DNA of 64,000 nucleotides, taken from Druceiella hillmani (Eukaryota; Arthropoda; Insecta; Lepidoptera; Hepialidae). Below are positions 45,319 through 55,340 of the stretch, piece after piece. Where the stretch lies: the NCBI GenBank assembly GCA_039881145.1, contig JAYKKI010000095.1, forward strand, positions 2,992,001 to 3,056,000, written 5' to 3'. The position numbers and the translations under genes are program-made. The notes under the pieces were generated by a model that did not search any database, was not told the DNA's origin, and saw nothing but the letters and a program-made list of their open reading frames with translations. How positions within the stretch are numbered: position 1 is the stretch's first letter; each line of letters opens with the position of its first letter.

Positions 45319-45533
45319 CATCATTCGATCATAGTTTTAGCATCTGTTGCTGCATCCGGACACAGATTCAATATCTATTTATATAATTTTGTCATCCATC
45401 TTTATATTTGCTTGAATTATAAAAGTTAACCATTGGCAAAGTGTTAAAGTTTAATAATTTATTATTTGAAATTATGTAACGTATTCACTACCTATGAAAT
45501 ATTATATTTATAGTTGTTAAAGTAAATAAAATG
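45319..45533 (+). other. Putative transcribed leader downstream of the promoter
   Basis: Begins ATCATTCGATCATAGTTTTA and becomes AT-rich by 45400. There is no ATG-led frame of note and no clear splice donor. Its 3' limit here is the insertion of palindromic element D. Confidence 0.25.
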
Positions 45534-45762
45534 TTGAATATATTTGGCGTTAATTTTGTAGAAATGCATTATTCACAATTAAATGAAACCACGTGATGTA
45601 TGTAGTATTATTTCTACTTTTACATCTTCAGGTGGGCTATTAGCAAGATATCTTTGCTAATAGCCCACCTGAAGATGTTGTAATACAACGAAACCTAGGT
45701 CGTGGTAAAGAACTTAAAGAAAGTAGAAATAATACTACATCACGTAGTTTCATTTAATTGTG
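45534..45762 (+). mobile_element. Palindromic hammerhead element, copy D
   Basis: Starts TTGAATATATTTGGCGTTAA at 45534 and ends TTTCATTTAATTGTG at 45762, flanked by AATAAAATG (45525-45533 and 45763-45771), a perfect 9-bp target duplication. The left arm has lost about 40 bp, exactly across its hammerhead, while the right arm is complete. The central loop GCAAGATATCTTTGC is itself palindromic. Confidence 0.88.
45665..45705 (+). ncRNA. Hammerhead ribozyme-like motif, copy D (best preserved)
   Basis: CCAC 45665-45668, CTGAAGA 45669-45675, unpaired T, stem II GTTGT/ACAAC with loop AAT, GAAA 45690-45693, stem III ACC/GGT with loop TA, C at 45701 as cleavage base, GTGG 45702-45705 closing stem I. 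All core positions fit the hammerhead consensus; the extra T before stem II is the only departure. Confidence 0.6.
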
Positions 45763-45771
45763 AATAAAATG

Positions 45772-46554
45772 TTTTTGTTCTCTCCATGAAATCGTCGTAA
45801 CAAAGATGGGATTTTAAAAAGCCCTCCATGGTTTAAACAAAAGTAATTAGCGTAAACCAAGTTTTCAATATCTCTTGAAATTGTCGGCGAAAATGAAGAG
45901 AAAGAATTTGAATTAAAAATTGTAATGAAATTCCAGAACTTAAAATTAATTTTACCGATTTCTCAAATCCGTGAATGGAAAATTAAAGGGAGTGGGACTA
46001 GGGTTGCCAACTCATCCGATCATCATAATTTCGATCATTTCCCGTATCCCGGAATTCATAGAATATCTCCAGCTTTTGGTCGTTGCATCACATCAAACAT
46101 TCAAAATTATTAGCATAATCAAAAATTATTTTGTTCTAAAATTTATCTTTAAGTTGATTTATTTTTAATAAATGAGATTGTATAGTTTTTTTTTTATATA
46201 TTATATATTTTGACTTCATGTTAATGTTGATTTGTTTATCAAAAAATAAAAATAACATGTGTTCTTTAAGATTCTGGCAGGCAAATATTCTTACATTAAT
46301 ATTATTTCCAAAAAAAATGAAAAATTATAAGTTAATTTTTTAAATGTATGTGTGAAATAGAGGCACTATTACGATACTCCATTAGACTGGTCACAAGAAA
46401 AAAAAATTCCGTTTCCAACTTTACACGAATGGAATGGTATATAAAAAAATCTTACTGTATGGTTGATACCGCATTCGGAACATATGCTCGTAAATTTTTG
46501 TGCACACGGGTCTATTTAATTTTATGCTACAGTTGTTGGTGTTATATAAACTAC
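45772..46554. other. Spacer with possible repeat
   Basis: GGGAGTGGGACTAGGGTTGC then CAACTCATCCGATCATCA (about 45990) has the look of a dispersed-repeat end, but I cannot name it. Short frames here lack motifs. Confidence 0.3.
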
Positions 46555-46850
46555 TTCTTCTTTGTCAGCACTACAGCCTGGCGCAGGCCAAGACTTTCCC
46601 AATTTGCTCCCTCCAGGCAGTACGACTTGATGCAAGGTTTCTCCATCTGTTGACTCTCAAAATTTTTAAGTCCGATATGGACTACTGGAAATACTACGAC
46701 GGATACACTGTCCAACCTTGAAGGTGGTCTTTCTCTTCTCCTTGTACCTTCAATCTTCGCGAACGTCAGTTTTTTAACTTGGTCCAGATCTTCCCGTCGA
46801 AAAACTTGTCTGAGCAATCTGATTCTGTAGGACTTGATTACTCTCAAAAT
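46555..46850 (-). pseudogene. LINE reverse-transcriptase C-terminal fragment
   Basis: On the minus strand from 46847: IKSYRIRLLRQVFRREDLDQ, VKKLTFAKIEGTRRRERPPS. Then, after a frame change, SSRTAWREQIGKVLACARL near 46620-46560. This order matches the segment after the RT domain in RTE-like insect LINE ORFs. Normally this segment carries a GHV(x)RM-type stretch, a basic GRPxxRW stretch and a final AxxRxxWR. Frame shifts break it and the rest of the element is missing. Confidence 0.7.
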
Positions 46851-47339
46851 ATTTAGGACTTGATTACTGTGAAATTTGCTTGCCCATATTTAGTATAAAT
46901 TTTATTGTCATACAAGCTTCTCCAGATACTATTTAAACTACAAGGCACTGAAAACTTGACGAAGTTATATTCTATTGTTGGAACTGTAAAACATGTAAAG
47001 AAAATAGACGTTGGTGTTTGAGGATGTAAACTATCATATATTTAAGATTTAGTTTGTTAGTTTTAATCAATTTTAAGTATTTTTGAGTACATAGAACCTT
47101 GAGTGCGTTCTAAATTCATTGAGCACAGATTTTACAAAAAAATACTTTCGAATTACATAAATATTTGATTTTTTTAAAATTATTTTTTCTTTTTGTGTAC
47201 CCATTAAAAACGGTATCCTAAAAGGGAATATCCTTAACATGCAATAAAAAAAATTGTTTAGTAGTCTCTAAAACGTGAGAAAAAACTTGCGACGCTGGGA
47301 CAGATGGAAGGACGAGCTGCTAGCCGTACTAATGTTAAA
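46851..47339. other. AT-rich spacer
   Basis: No supported feature. GACGCTGGGACAGATGGAAG near 47292 may be part of a dispersed repeat. Confidence 0.35.
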
Positions 47340-47575
47340 AGGTTTTGCTAAGTAACCCTAAAATTAGTTATGGTTTCAATAAGTAATTCTAATATTAGTT
47401 AGGGTTTCGCTAAGTAATTATAATATTATATAATGTTCCGTTGAGTATTTCTACTTTTAATTAAGTTTCCGCTAAGTTATTCCAATATTAGTTAAGGTTT
47501 CGCTAAGTAAGTCCAATATTAGTTAAGGTTTCGCTAAGTAATTCTAACATTAGTTAAGGTTTCGCTAAGTGACAA
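47340..47575. repeat. 31-bp tandem repeat, about 7 copies
   Basis: GCTAAGTAA preceded by GGTTTC recurs at 47471, 47502, 47533 and 47564 (31 bp), with more diverged units upstream. The TTAG content resembles an insect telomere repeat only superficially. Confidence 0.93.
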
Positions 47576-47789
47576 CACAATATATACACCCCAATAATTC
47601 TAATACGCAAAAAATATTCAAAACGGATAATTTGTGCCGATATTTACGAATATTTTTATTAATCCTACGCCCATTCTCAATGCATATCTGTGATAAATCT
47701 ATAGCAAGATGACATTTTGCGCCAATAAAATATAATAATGTTTCATTTTAACGTTCTTTTTATTCTAATTTCACCCTTAAAAACCGATC
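47576..47789. other. Spacer
   Basis: No supported feature. Confidence 0.4.
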
Positions 47790-49755
47790 GATGTCGTTTT
47801 TTATATAGCAATATACATGCCGTTTCCCTATTTTATATATAGAAAGTGGGAGCTTATAGACAACAATGTTAGAAGTTCCCCTTCCAATTTTTACATAACA
47901 AAGAACAAACTAAACTGCAAACTCCGACCGTCCAAAGGACAGACTCCCTCCCCCTTTTCGGAAGCGCACCCCAACTTGGCGATTTCATTTTTCTTAATAT
48001 TTCTATGTAGGTATGATTTACGTTCACATTATGTTGTGTTTCAAGTGGATAAATACATTGATATTAGAAAGACAAGCTTCAGTTTTAGACGAACATTCGA
48101 TGACTTACGTCACTTGGCAATTTCATTTTTCTTAACTTTATACCTAGGTAAAATTACCGTGTACGTTATGTTATGTTCCAAGTAGGTAGATGCATTGATA
48201 TTAGAAAGACGAGCTTAAATTTTATTTGAACATTCAATGAATTAAACTACTGGTTGACTTAATTTTTCATCACTTTCCTACATAGGTATAATTCCCGTTT
48301 AGGTTTTATTACGTTCCGAGTAAGTAAATATATTAATATTAGGAAGACGAGTTTCAATTTTAGATAAACATTCAATGACTTACGCTATTTGGTGATCTAA
48401 TTTTTCTTAACTTCCCTACGTAGATATAATTCCCGTCTATGTTATGTTATGTTCCAAGCAAATGGATATATTAATATTAAGAAGACGAGCTTCAATTTTA
48501 GATGAACATTCAATGATTTACGCTACTTGGTGATTCATTTTTCTTAACATTCTTGTGTAAGCATAATTCCCGTCTACATTGTGTTATGTTACAAGTAGAT
48601 AGATGTATTAATATTTGGAAGACGAGCTTCAATTTCAAATGTGCCTTCAATGACTCATGCTATTTGGTAATTTAGTTTTTCTTAACATTCCTACGTAGGT
48701 ATAATTTCCGTCTACGTTATGTTATGTTTCAAGTTAGTAGATATATTAATATTAGGAAGACGAGCTTCATTTTAAAATGAGCAATCAACAACTTACGCTA
48801 TTTGGCGGTTTATTTTTTCTTAATATTCCTATGTAAGCATAATTCCCGTCTACATTGTGGTATGTTACAAGCAGGTAGATACATTAATATTTTGAAGACG
48901 AGCTTCAATTTAAAATGTGCCTTCAATGACTCAATGTGTTTGGTGATTTAATTTTTCTTAACATTCCTACGTAGGTATAATTTCCTTCTACGTTATGTTA
49001 TGTTTCAAGTTAGTAGATATATTAATATTAGGAAGACGAGCTTCATTTTAAAATGCGCAATCAATAACTTACGCTATTTGGCGGTTTAATTTTTCTTAAT
49101 ATTCCTATGTAAGCATAATTCCCGTCTACATTGTGGTATGTTACAAGTAGGTAGATACATTAATATTTTGAAGACGAGCTTCAATTTAAGATGAGCATTC
49201 AATGATTTACGCTATTTGGCGATTTAATTTTTCTTAACATTCCTACGTAGGTATAATTTCCGTCTACGTTTTGTTATGTTTCAAGTTAGTAGATATATTA
49301 ATATTAGGAAGACGAGTTTCATTTTAAAATGAGCATTCCATAACTTACGCTATTTACCGATTTAATTTTTCTTAATATTCCTATGTAAGTATAATTCCCG
49401 TCTACATTGTGGTAAGTGACAAGTAGGTAGATAGATTAATATTTTGAAGACGAGCTTCAATTTAAGATGAGCATTCAATGATTTACGCTATTTGGCGATT
49501 TAATTTTTCTTAACATTCCTACGTAGGTATAATTTCCGTCTACATTATGTTCCAAGCAGGTAGACATATTAATATTAGGAAGACGAAGTTAAATTTTAGA
49601 CAAACATTCAGTGACTTACGCTTTTTGGAGATTCCATTTTACTTAACATTTCTGTGTAGGTATAATTCTCATTTACGTTATATTATGTTCAAAGTAGGTA
49701 GGTTTATCAGGAAGAGAAGCTTCAATTTCAGATGAACTTTCAATGACTTACGCGA
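47790..49755. repeat. 138-bp satellite, about 14 copies, partly dimeric (276 bp)
   Basis: GAAGACGAGCTTCA recurs at 48343, 48481, 48618, 48756, 48894, 49032, 49170, 49308, 49446 and 49579, nearly always 138 bp apart. From about 48540 two unit types alternate: one with CCTACGTAGGTATAATTTCC and ATTAGGAAGACG, the other with CCTATGTAAGCATAATTCCC and ATTTTGAAGACG. Since 138 is a multiple of three, frames of 122 (47817-48185) and 62 codons show a 46-residue period. They are interrupted in most units. Confidence 0.95.
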
Positions 49756-49769
49756 TGCAAGTGCCCTCT

Positions 49770-49882
49770 TCCAATATTGGCTACGTTCTCTATGACCTCA
49801 TTATTGGCTGCGTTCTCTTTGGCTTCTATATTGGATGCGTTCTCTATGGCTTCAGTATTGGTTGCTTTCTCGATGATCCATG
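49770..49882. repeat. 27-bp tandem repeat, 4 copies
   Basis: TATTGG followed by a TTCTCTATGGCTTC-like segment recurs at 49775, 49802, 49829 and 49856. It follows directly on the 138-bp satellite. Confidence 0.95.
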
Positions 49883-50507
49883 ATTTTGCTTCAGTTGTTA
49901 TAAAGGTATATAAAATACTTACTTATTAATTTTATAATATTGTGGTGTATTGGCACATTTGTTTTTACTATTTTAGATTTTTCTATAATTAGGTGTTCTG
50001 AAATATAGTTTAGTCATTGCGTTTTTAATTATAATTATGAGATGTTTTGTAGTCAAAGAAAAAAATGAAAATTATTTGACGTAGCTTTTCTAATGTTTGT
50101 TTGCTACAATTTAGCGTTTTTTTGCGAGAAATTTCGTGATTCTATTAATATCAAGTGGAAAGCTAGTAAATATTAAAATTTCTTGAAATTATAAAGGATT
50201 ATCGTTTATTTTCTTAATTTCCTCGCTTTTGGCAGTTAATATTGTTAGTAATATCAATATAAAATATTAAATTGAATGAATGCAATGTTTAGAGATACGA
50301 AATTTCAAATTTATGCTGTTTGATAACACATAAATGAATAATGATATACGCTGTAAAAATAAACGTAAAGCTATTGTTTTATTTTCGAAAACGTTCAAAA
50401 TATCATTTGTTACTAATTTTAGTTGCATTTGTCTTATCGAAATTAAAGGAAAGCTATTCAAAACCAAACATTTTTATTGAATTTTCTTTCATTTAATTTG
50501 TTATTAA
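49883..50507. other. AT-rich spacer
   Basis: No supported feature. Confidence 0.4.
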
Positions 50508-50563
50508 CAACTAAATGAAATTACATGATCTAGTATTTATATCTACTTTATTTAAATTCTTAA

Positions 50564-50604
50564 CCACGACCTAGGTTTCGTTGTATTACAACATCTTCAG
50601 GTGG
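50564..50604 (-). ncRNA. Hammerhead ribozyme-like motif, copy E, left arm
   Basis: Read on the minus strand it is identical in all core and stem positions to copy D: CCAC, CTGAAGA, T, GTTGT-AAT-ACAAC, GAAA, CC-TA-GG, TC, GTGG. Confidence 0.55.
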
Positions 50605-50643
50605 GCAATTTGAATAAATCTCTTTAAATTCTCTTCAATTTGC

Positions 50644-50681
50644 CCACCTGAAGATGTCATATAACGAAACCTGGGTCGTGG
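50644..50681 (+). ncRNA. Hammerhead ribozyme-like motif, copy E, right arm (damaged)
   Basis: CCAC, CTGAAGA, GAAA, CC-TG-GG, TC and GTGG are present, but stem II has decayed to TGTCATATAAC. Probably inactive. Confidence 0.45.
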
Positions 50682-50789
50682 TTAAGAATTTAAATAAAGT
50701 AGATATAATACTACATCACGTAGTTTCATTTAGTTGTGAAAAATTTTATTATAATTAATTTCCATAAATTTAATGCCAAATATATTCAA

Positions 50790-51165
50790 TATTTTCATTT
50801 TATTTTTTCGGTGAAGAAAAATTAAAAATACATACTAATTTAAGCATTTATTCATACGTTACTTTTTACTTGTAAGTTTCAATTAAAATAACATTAAAAA
50901 ATGATTCTAAGTATTAAAATAGTTTTTTACTTTCATCCCGATTTGAAAATTCAAGCAAAGTTGCAACGAATCGAAATTTTTGAATCGATTTTAAAGACAA
51001 AAATTATTCCTAAATTTTCTCGCGGCGCGCATGTAAATCTAATACAAAAACAGACGAGACCACAAATAACAAATAACTTATGAACAGTGTTATGAAACAA
51101 CTATTTCTATCATAACAATATTAATAGCATCAAACGAATTTTCTAATTTTGTCCGATTTTTCCAA
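50790..51165. other. AT-rich spacer
   Basis: No supported feature. Confidence 0.4.
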
Positions 51166-51500
51166 AACAAACCGGAAACGAGCCCAGCAACAGCCGTTCC
51201 ATGAGGCGATCTGTGGCCGCAACAGTTTATTTCCGTCCGTAATGTTGTTTAATCGACAAAACAACAGTAAAAATGTACACGAACATGTGCAAGAATGTAA
51301 ATAGAGTCGACAACAACGTGCTGTGGCGCGAACCCGCGTCGGCCTGTCACCGACAGGCGCCGCTGCCTACGCGCATCGCTCACGCCTCTGTAGAGACATC
51401 TAATTACTCTGTTTCGCTGTAGTTTGCAGGATATGTGGGCAGACTTAACAATATCGATATGCACGCTACGGGCTACGGCGCTACGGGCGCCGAGGAATAG
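51166..51500. promoter_or_regulatory. Long GC-rich unique island, candidate enhancer or conserved element
   Basis: About 330 bp of non-repetitive, higher-GC sequence with GGCGCGAACCCGCGTCGGCC, the 8-bp inverted repeat GGCCTGTC.../GACAGGCG, TCTAATTACTC (homeodomain-type TAATTA core) and ATATCGATATGC. An 85-codon minus-strand frame (51506-51249) reads SVHIDIVKSAHISCKLQRNR and has no domain. It is one of the two largest such islands here. Confidence 0.3.
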
Positions 51501-53247
51501 ATTCACAATACTTTAAACGGACCTTATTCTAAGTCATACGATTTAATTGGTGCAATTTATCTGTGAGTTAATAAAATATTCGAAATAGTTTCATAGAATA
51601 CGCATATAATAAGGCTTAATGCTATCAGTAAATGTATTTATTGTCTGTTTTCAGAATTCTATACTTAAAAGGTAAAAACGAAATTTTTTATGAGACTAGA
51701 TTTCAGTGTTTGTTTGTATATTCTATGGCTATTTTTCTCAGCAACTTATTTGAGACAATTTGTTTGTCCTCATTTATTGTTGGTGAAGAAATTTGGAAAC
51801 ATTTGTGTTTTTATTCAAAATGGGATCGGAAGTGGAGGTAACCGTAGGGCGGGGGTTGTGTGTTAAATTTGATAATGGGAAGACAAGGTCAAGTATAAAA
51901 GTCTCTCCAAATTCCAAAACTATTCTGCTATTAAATTCTAATTAAAAGAATTTTAATTGTAAACTATTATAGTTTTTGATTATGGCCATAAATATGCGAA
52001 AGAAAACCCTTTTCTCACTATCTCCGAAGTTTGCAATCCGAAAAATCTGAAACCATTTAAACTAACAGAAGACCTTCTTCGTATGAAAGAAAAATTAAAC
52101 AAATTTCCAGATATTCATAAACTTTGGAGAAAAGGCTAAAAAAAAAACCATCGAGAGTGACATTGCTATAATTATGCATTTATTTGACTTTGGCTATACT
52201 CATACTGTTTTTGTTAATTATAATAATTACAATATTATTAGTTATAATAATTTATTTACACCGTTTTTTATAACGCCCTCGGCGGTAAATTACCTTTTAA
52301 GTAATTAATTTTAAAGAAAATTAATTTTAAAGAAAACAATTTTTTTTTGCTTTTAATTATTACGACATTAATTTAATTAGTGGACTAATGAAAGAATAAA
52401 CCAAAGTCATAAATTTTATCTTATATTGTTGATATGAAATAGAATTCTAAAGTGACCTAAATAATAATATCGTCGATTTTGTTTTTGTTGATTTTCGTTA
52501 TTGTAATAAAAAATGAGAAAATTAAAATAAAATGAATATTTATAATCACAGTGATGAAAATTGATAAATTATATAGTTATGACATTATGATAATAAGCTA
52601 AGATAATTGTTTTATTACTTATGATTAAGGTAAACATGACTTCATTATGAAAAAATAATTTCGGGAGATTTATTTGATTAATTCTAGGACGAATGTTCGT
52701 TTTCAAAAGTACATTTCAAAAACAAACAATTTCTATTTAAATTAAAAGAAAAAAAAAACAATGAACTTGTGCTGTTTCATTTTCTTCAATTAGAGTTTTT
52801 AATTTTAATAATTTTAATGTCAAGGATAGCTTAATTTTAATGTCAAGCCCACTACATCTACTTTTCTAAAATTTAATATGGTAACCATAATATAATATGT
52901 AACTGGGCTTGAGCCAAATTGCACGTCTTTAGTTTTAATATTGATATATTTCAATTTATTAGTTTTTAATTTACGAAATATCACTAGATGTAGTTGTGGT
53001 AATATTTTACCAATTTCAAACAAATTTTCAAATTGTTCAAATTTATTTTGCAAATCTCACCACAAAAAAATTTCTTGCGTTTCGATGCAGATAATTTTCG
53101 TTCAATTTCTCGCTCAATAACACATAATTAGGTGACAATTAAGTGACAGTTAGGCTCCGTGAATATTTATTGATGAGATTTTTAACCGTTTATAAAAAAA
53201 AATAAAAAGTGTTATTTCTTATAAATATAAAATAGTTTAATGGAACA
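51501..53247. other. AT-rich spacer
   Basis: Mostly unique and very AT-rich. TTGTCTGTTTTCAG at about 51639-51652 looks like a splice acceptor, but no exon follows that I can support. TAACCGTAGGGCGGGGG near 51838 is a small G-rich spot. Confidence 0.35.
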
Positions 53248-53286
53248 AATACATTCATTATCTACTCGCGAGATAATGAATGTATT
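53248..53286. repeat. Inverted repeat, 16-bp arms
   Basis: AATACATTCATTATCT (53248-53263) and its exact inverse (53271-53286) are separated by ACTCGCG. Confidence 0.95.
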
Positions 53287-53334
53287 ATTATTATTATACT
53301 TAAATGCAATGTCATTAGATATATTTTTAATTGT

Positions 53335-53600
53335 TTAGAGTTCCGTACCGCAAAAGGAAAAAAGAATCCTTCTTTGTCCGTCTGTCGGTCTGTCAAGACC
53401 CTCTTTCTCAGAAACACGTGGAGGTATCAAGTTGAAATTAATATCAAATACTTAGATCTATAGGCCCTCGGAGCTCTAAATAAATCTTCTAAGTCAACAC
53501 AATCAAGAATAATCCTAAAAATACGGTCATTTATGCAGAATATTTTGAAACTCGCAAATAAATAAAAAACTATAGAGCGCTTCTTTTTGAAAGAAAAAAT
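53335..53600 (-). repeat. Dispersed GGTTCCGT-type repeat fragment
   Basis: GAGTTCCGTACCGCAAAAGG, then TTTGTCCGTCTGTCGGTCTG and CTCAGAAACACGTGGAGG, matches the reversed head of family X and the 55735 copy. The far end fades into AT-rich sequence. Confidence 0.6.
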
Positions 53601-53819
53601 AAAAAATAAAACATTAAAATTGCTGTGATGGAGAGATAATGTATACAAGAAAATTTATTTTAAGAGTATCTGGCATGATCGATCAACGCACGAAGCTGAC
53701 GCAAGGACGAAATAAAGTTTTAAAAAAACAAAATCGACTTACTCAATAAAGTATATTCTGTGTCATAAACCACCAAACCACTTGACTCAATTTGAATTTT
53801 TAATTCACTTCTAAATTTA
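53601..53819. other. Spacer
   Basis: No supported feature. Confidence 0.4.
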
Positions 53820-54300
53820 AAATTTTGAATCAGAAAGACACACGTCTACGGCGATACTCGGCTGCGTACTGATGATCGCTTCAATAGATCACCGCGTCCT
53901 CCGTAACAAAGAGACACGTTTTAGTCTCCGTGTTTTTACGGTGATTTGTGAATGTTTTTAGGTCAAAAGGATATCGGGCCACTGGACCGGTTTATGCTTT
54001 TACTAATAATAAGCAAATAGGATAAAATGAGCGCGGGATTTGTATAGAACAGAGGATGCTGGGCGCAGATGCGCTGGCGTGGTACAGCGGAGTATAATGG
54101 CGGCGCGGGGAGGGCGCCGCGAACTGGTTTTTATCAATAACCGTTTGAAATTTGAAAGCTTTCGGACGGAGGAACTGTGAAAACGGGTTTAAACTGCTGA
54201 ATTGGGGGAATTATCGTTTAGTGACAGACTTTGGGGTTTAGTTTATTTGAAATTAACGTAAATTTTATCGCCGGCCGTGACGGAAAGCCCGACCTGTTTA
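53820..54300. promoter_or_regulatory. Largest GC-rich unique island, candidate enhancer or first exon
   Basis: Includes GCGATACTCGGCTGCGTACT, TTAGGTCAAAAGGATATC (nuclear-receptor half-site type), TATAATGGCGGCGCGGGGAG (about 54091) and CGCCGGCCGTGACGGAAAGC. A 27-codon frame starts at the ATG in ATGGCGGCG, too short to claim. No repeat is seen. Composition and motif density suggest regulation; this is inference. Confidence 0.3.
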
Positions 54301-54308
54301 ATTAATTA

Positions 54309-54350
54309 CTGAAATTCAAGTACTTAAAATATTAAGTACTTGAATTTCAG
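54309..54350. repeat. Inverted repeat, 19-bp arms
   Basis: CTGAAATTCAAGTACTTAA (54309-54327) and its exact inverse (54332-54350) with a 4-nt gap. AAGTACT recurs in two further copies up to 54380. Confidence 0.95.
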
Positions 54351-54750
54351 TATTGGAACTTAAGTATTAAGTACTTCTTGAATGAAGATACTGGGTCTAT
54401 CTGATGATAATGGATCTACATATTTCATGTTTTTATTTACTTACCGGTACAGTTCTTACGTAAAAGTATGGCAGAATCCGCTATTCATTTTTTCTGGCAC
54501 TTATTTTGTCCGCGGCTTAGAACTTTCTTTTCATTAGTGACAGTAGTCAATAGTTAATAATTTCATGGTAGGTAGTCAGCAGATCGATATTTTCTTAATT
54601 TTTTTAAATATTCTTTCTATTTATTATTATTTATATAACGTACATCAGTTTCTTTTCTGTAATGTAAGTTATACAAAAAAATAAACGTTATTTAGATTAG
54701 CTTAGTAGCGTTGATGCGATTAGAGTACAAACAGACAAGTATATTCTTTC

Positions 54751-54782
54751 GCAGATGATAAAAAGTAATTTTTATCATCTGC
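54751..54782. repeat. Inverted repeat, 14-bp arms
   Basis: GCAGATGATAAAAA and its exact inverse flank GTAA. The T-rich right arm resembles a terminator shape but there is no bacterial context. Confidence 0.95.
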
Positions 54783-54799
54783 GTATTTCTAGTATATTA

Positions 54800-55340
54800 A
54801 GGTGTATAATAAAACCTCGGGTACAATTCGTCTGTGTCTTTGTTGTTTTTATATATTTTGCAAATATCCTAGTTATTTTTAGGTGAACATATCTCAAAAG
54901 GAAAATTGAAATGCCTATAAGACGACAGTCAGTCTGTCTGTATGTCAGAGAACAGAAGCACTTTAAACCCACATATCTTAAGAGCTTATTTTGAAAAATA
55001 TTATAACCAATATTGTGAGGTGGGGGAGGGTCAAACAAGGCAATGATTTTTTTTTAAATTTCACCTATGCACAGAGTGTGAAGTCCTTTTGAAAATGCTA
55101 GTAAGGGTTTCAAAAATATGTAGGGAACTATAGTGATTCTATCTGTTACAGTTTTTGAGATATTCGCCATAATATATATGCATTTTCTACTTAATTAGGT
55201 ATTATTAAAATTCATAATTACCGTGACTTCATAATTACCGTTACTTATTATAGAATAAGTAACAAGAATAAGTAACATCACTTCAGACGAGGCACGGAAC
55301 CCAGGATGCCCGAGTCAAACTCATACTTGGCCAGTTTTTA
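54800..55340 (+). repeat. Dispersed repeat ending in CTCATACTTGGCCAGTTTT
   Basis: The 3' part from about 55130 (TTTTTGAGATATTCGCCATA) to 55340 (CTTCAGACGAGGCACGGAAC then CATACTTGGCCAGTTTT) matches 9540-9785. The upstream part has GACGACAGTCAGTCTGTCTG and a GAGGTGGGGGAGGG tract. It appears to be a fuller copy of the same family. Confidence 0.6.

Larger units (their letters stand above)
50508..50789. mobile_element. Palindromic hammerhead element, copy E (both arms kept)
   Basis: Arms of about 95 bp (from ACTAAATGAAATTACATG to GCCCACCTGAAGATG and the inverse) flank a loop of about 35 nt. The right end carries the long tail to ACCAAATATATTCAA-like sequence at 50789, as in copy A. Each arm holds a hammerhead core, one per strand. 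No target duplication is clear. Confidence 0.8.

Noticed and set aside
46348..46721. Plus-strand frames of 101 and 73 codons
   Set aside because: They overlap the minus-strand LINE fragment, which has clear homology; the plus frames are shadows.
47340..47575. Telomere-like TTAG repeats
   Set aside because: The period is 31 bp with GGTTTCGCTAAG; it is not the insect (TTAGG)n telomere repeat.
47817..48185. 122-codon frame as a gene
   Set aside because: It is the in-phase translation of the 138-bp satellite; most other units are stopped. Kept only as a note on the 46-codon period.
54751..54782. Rho-independent terminator
   Set aside because: The shape fits (stem and T run), but the genome is eukaryotic and there is no operon context.
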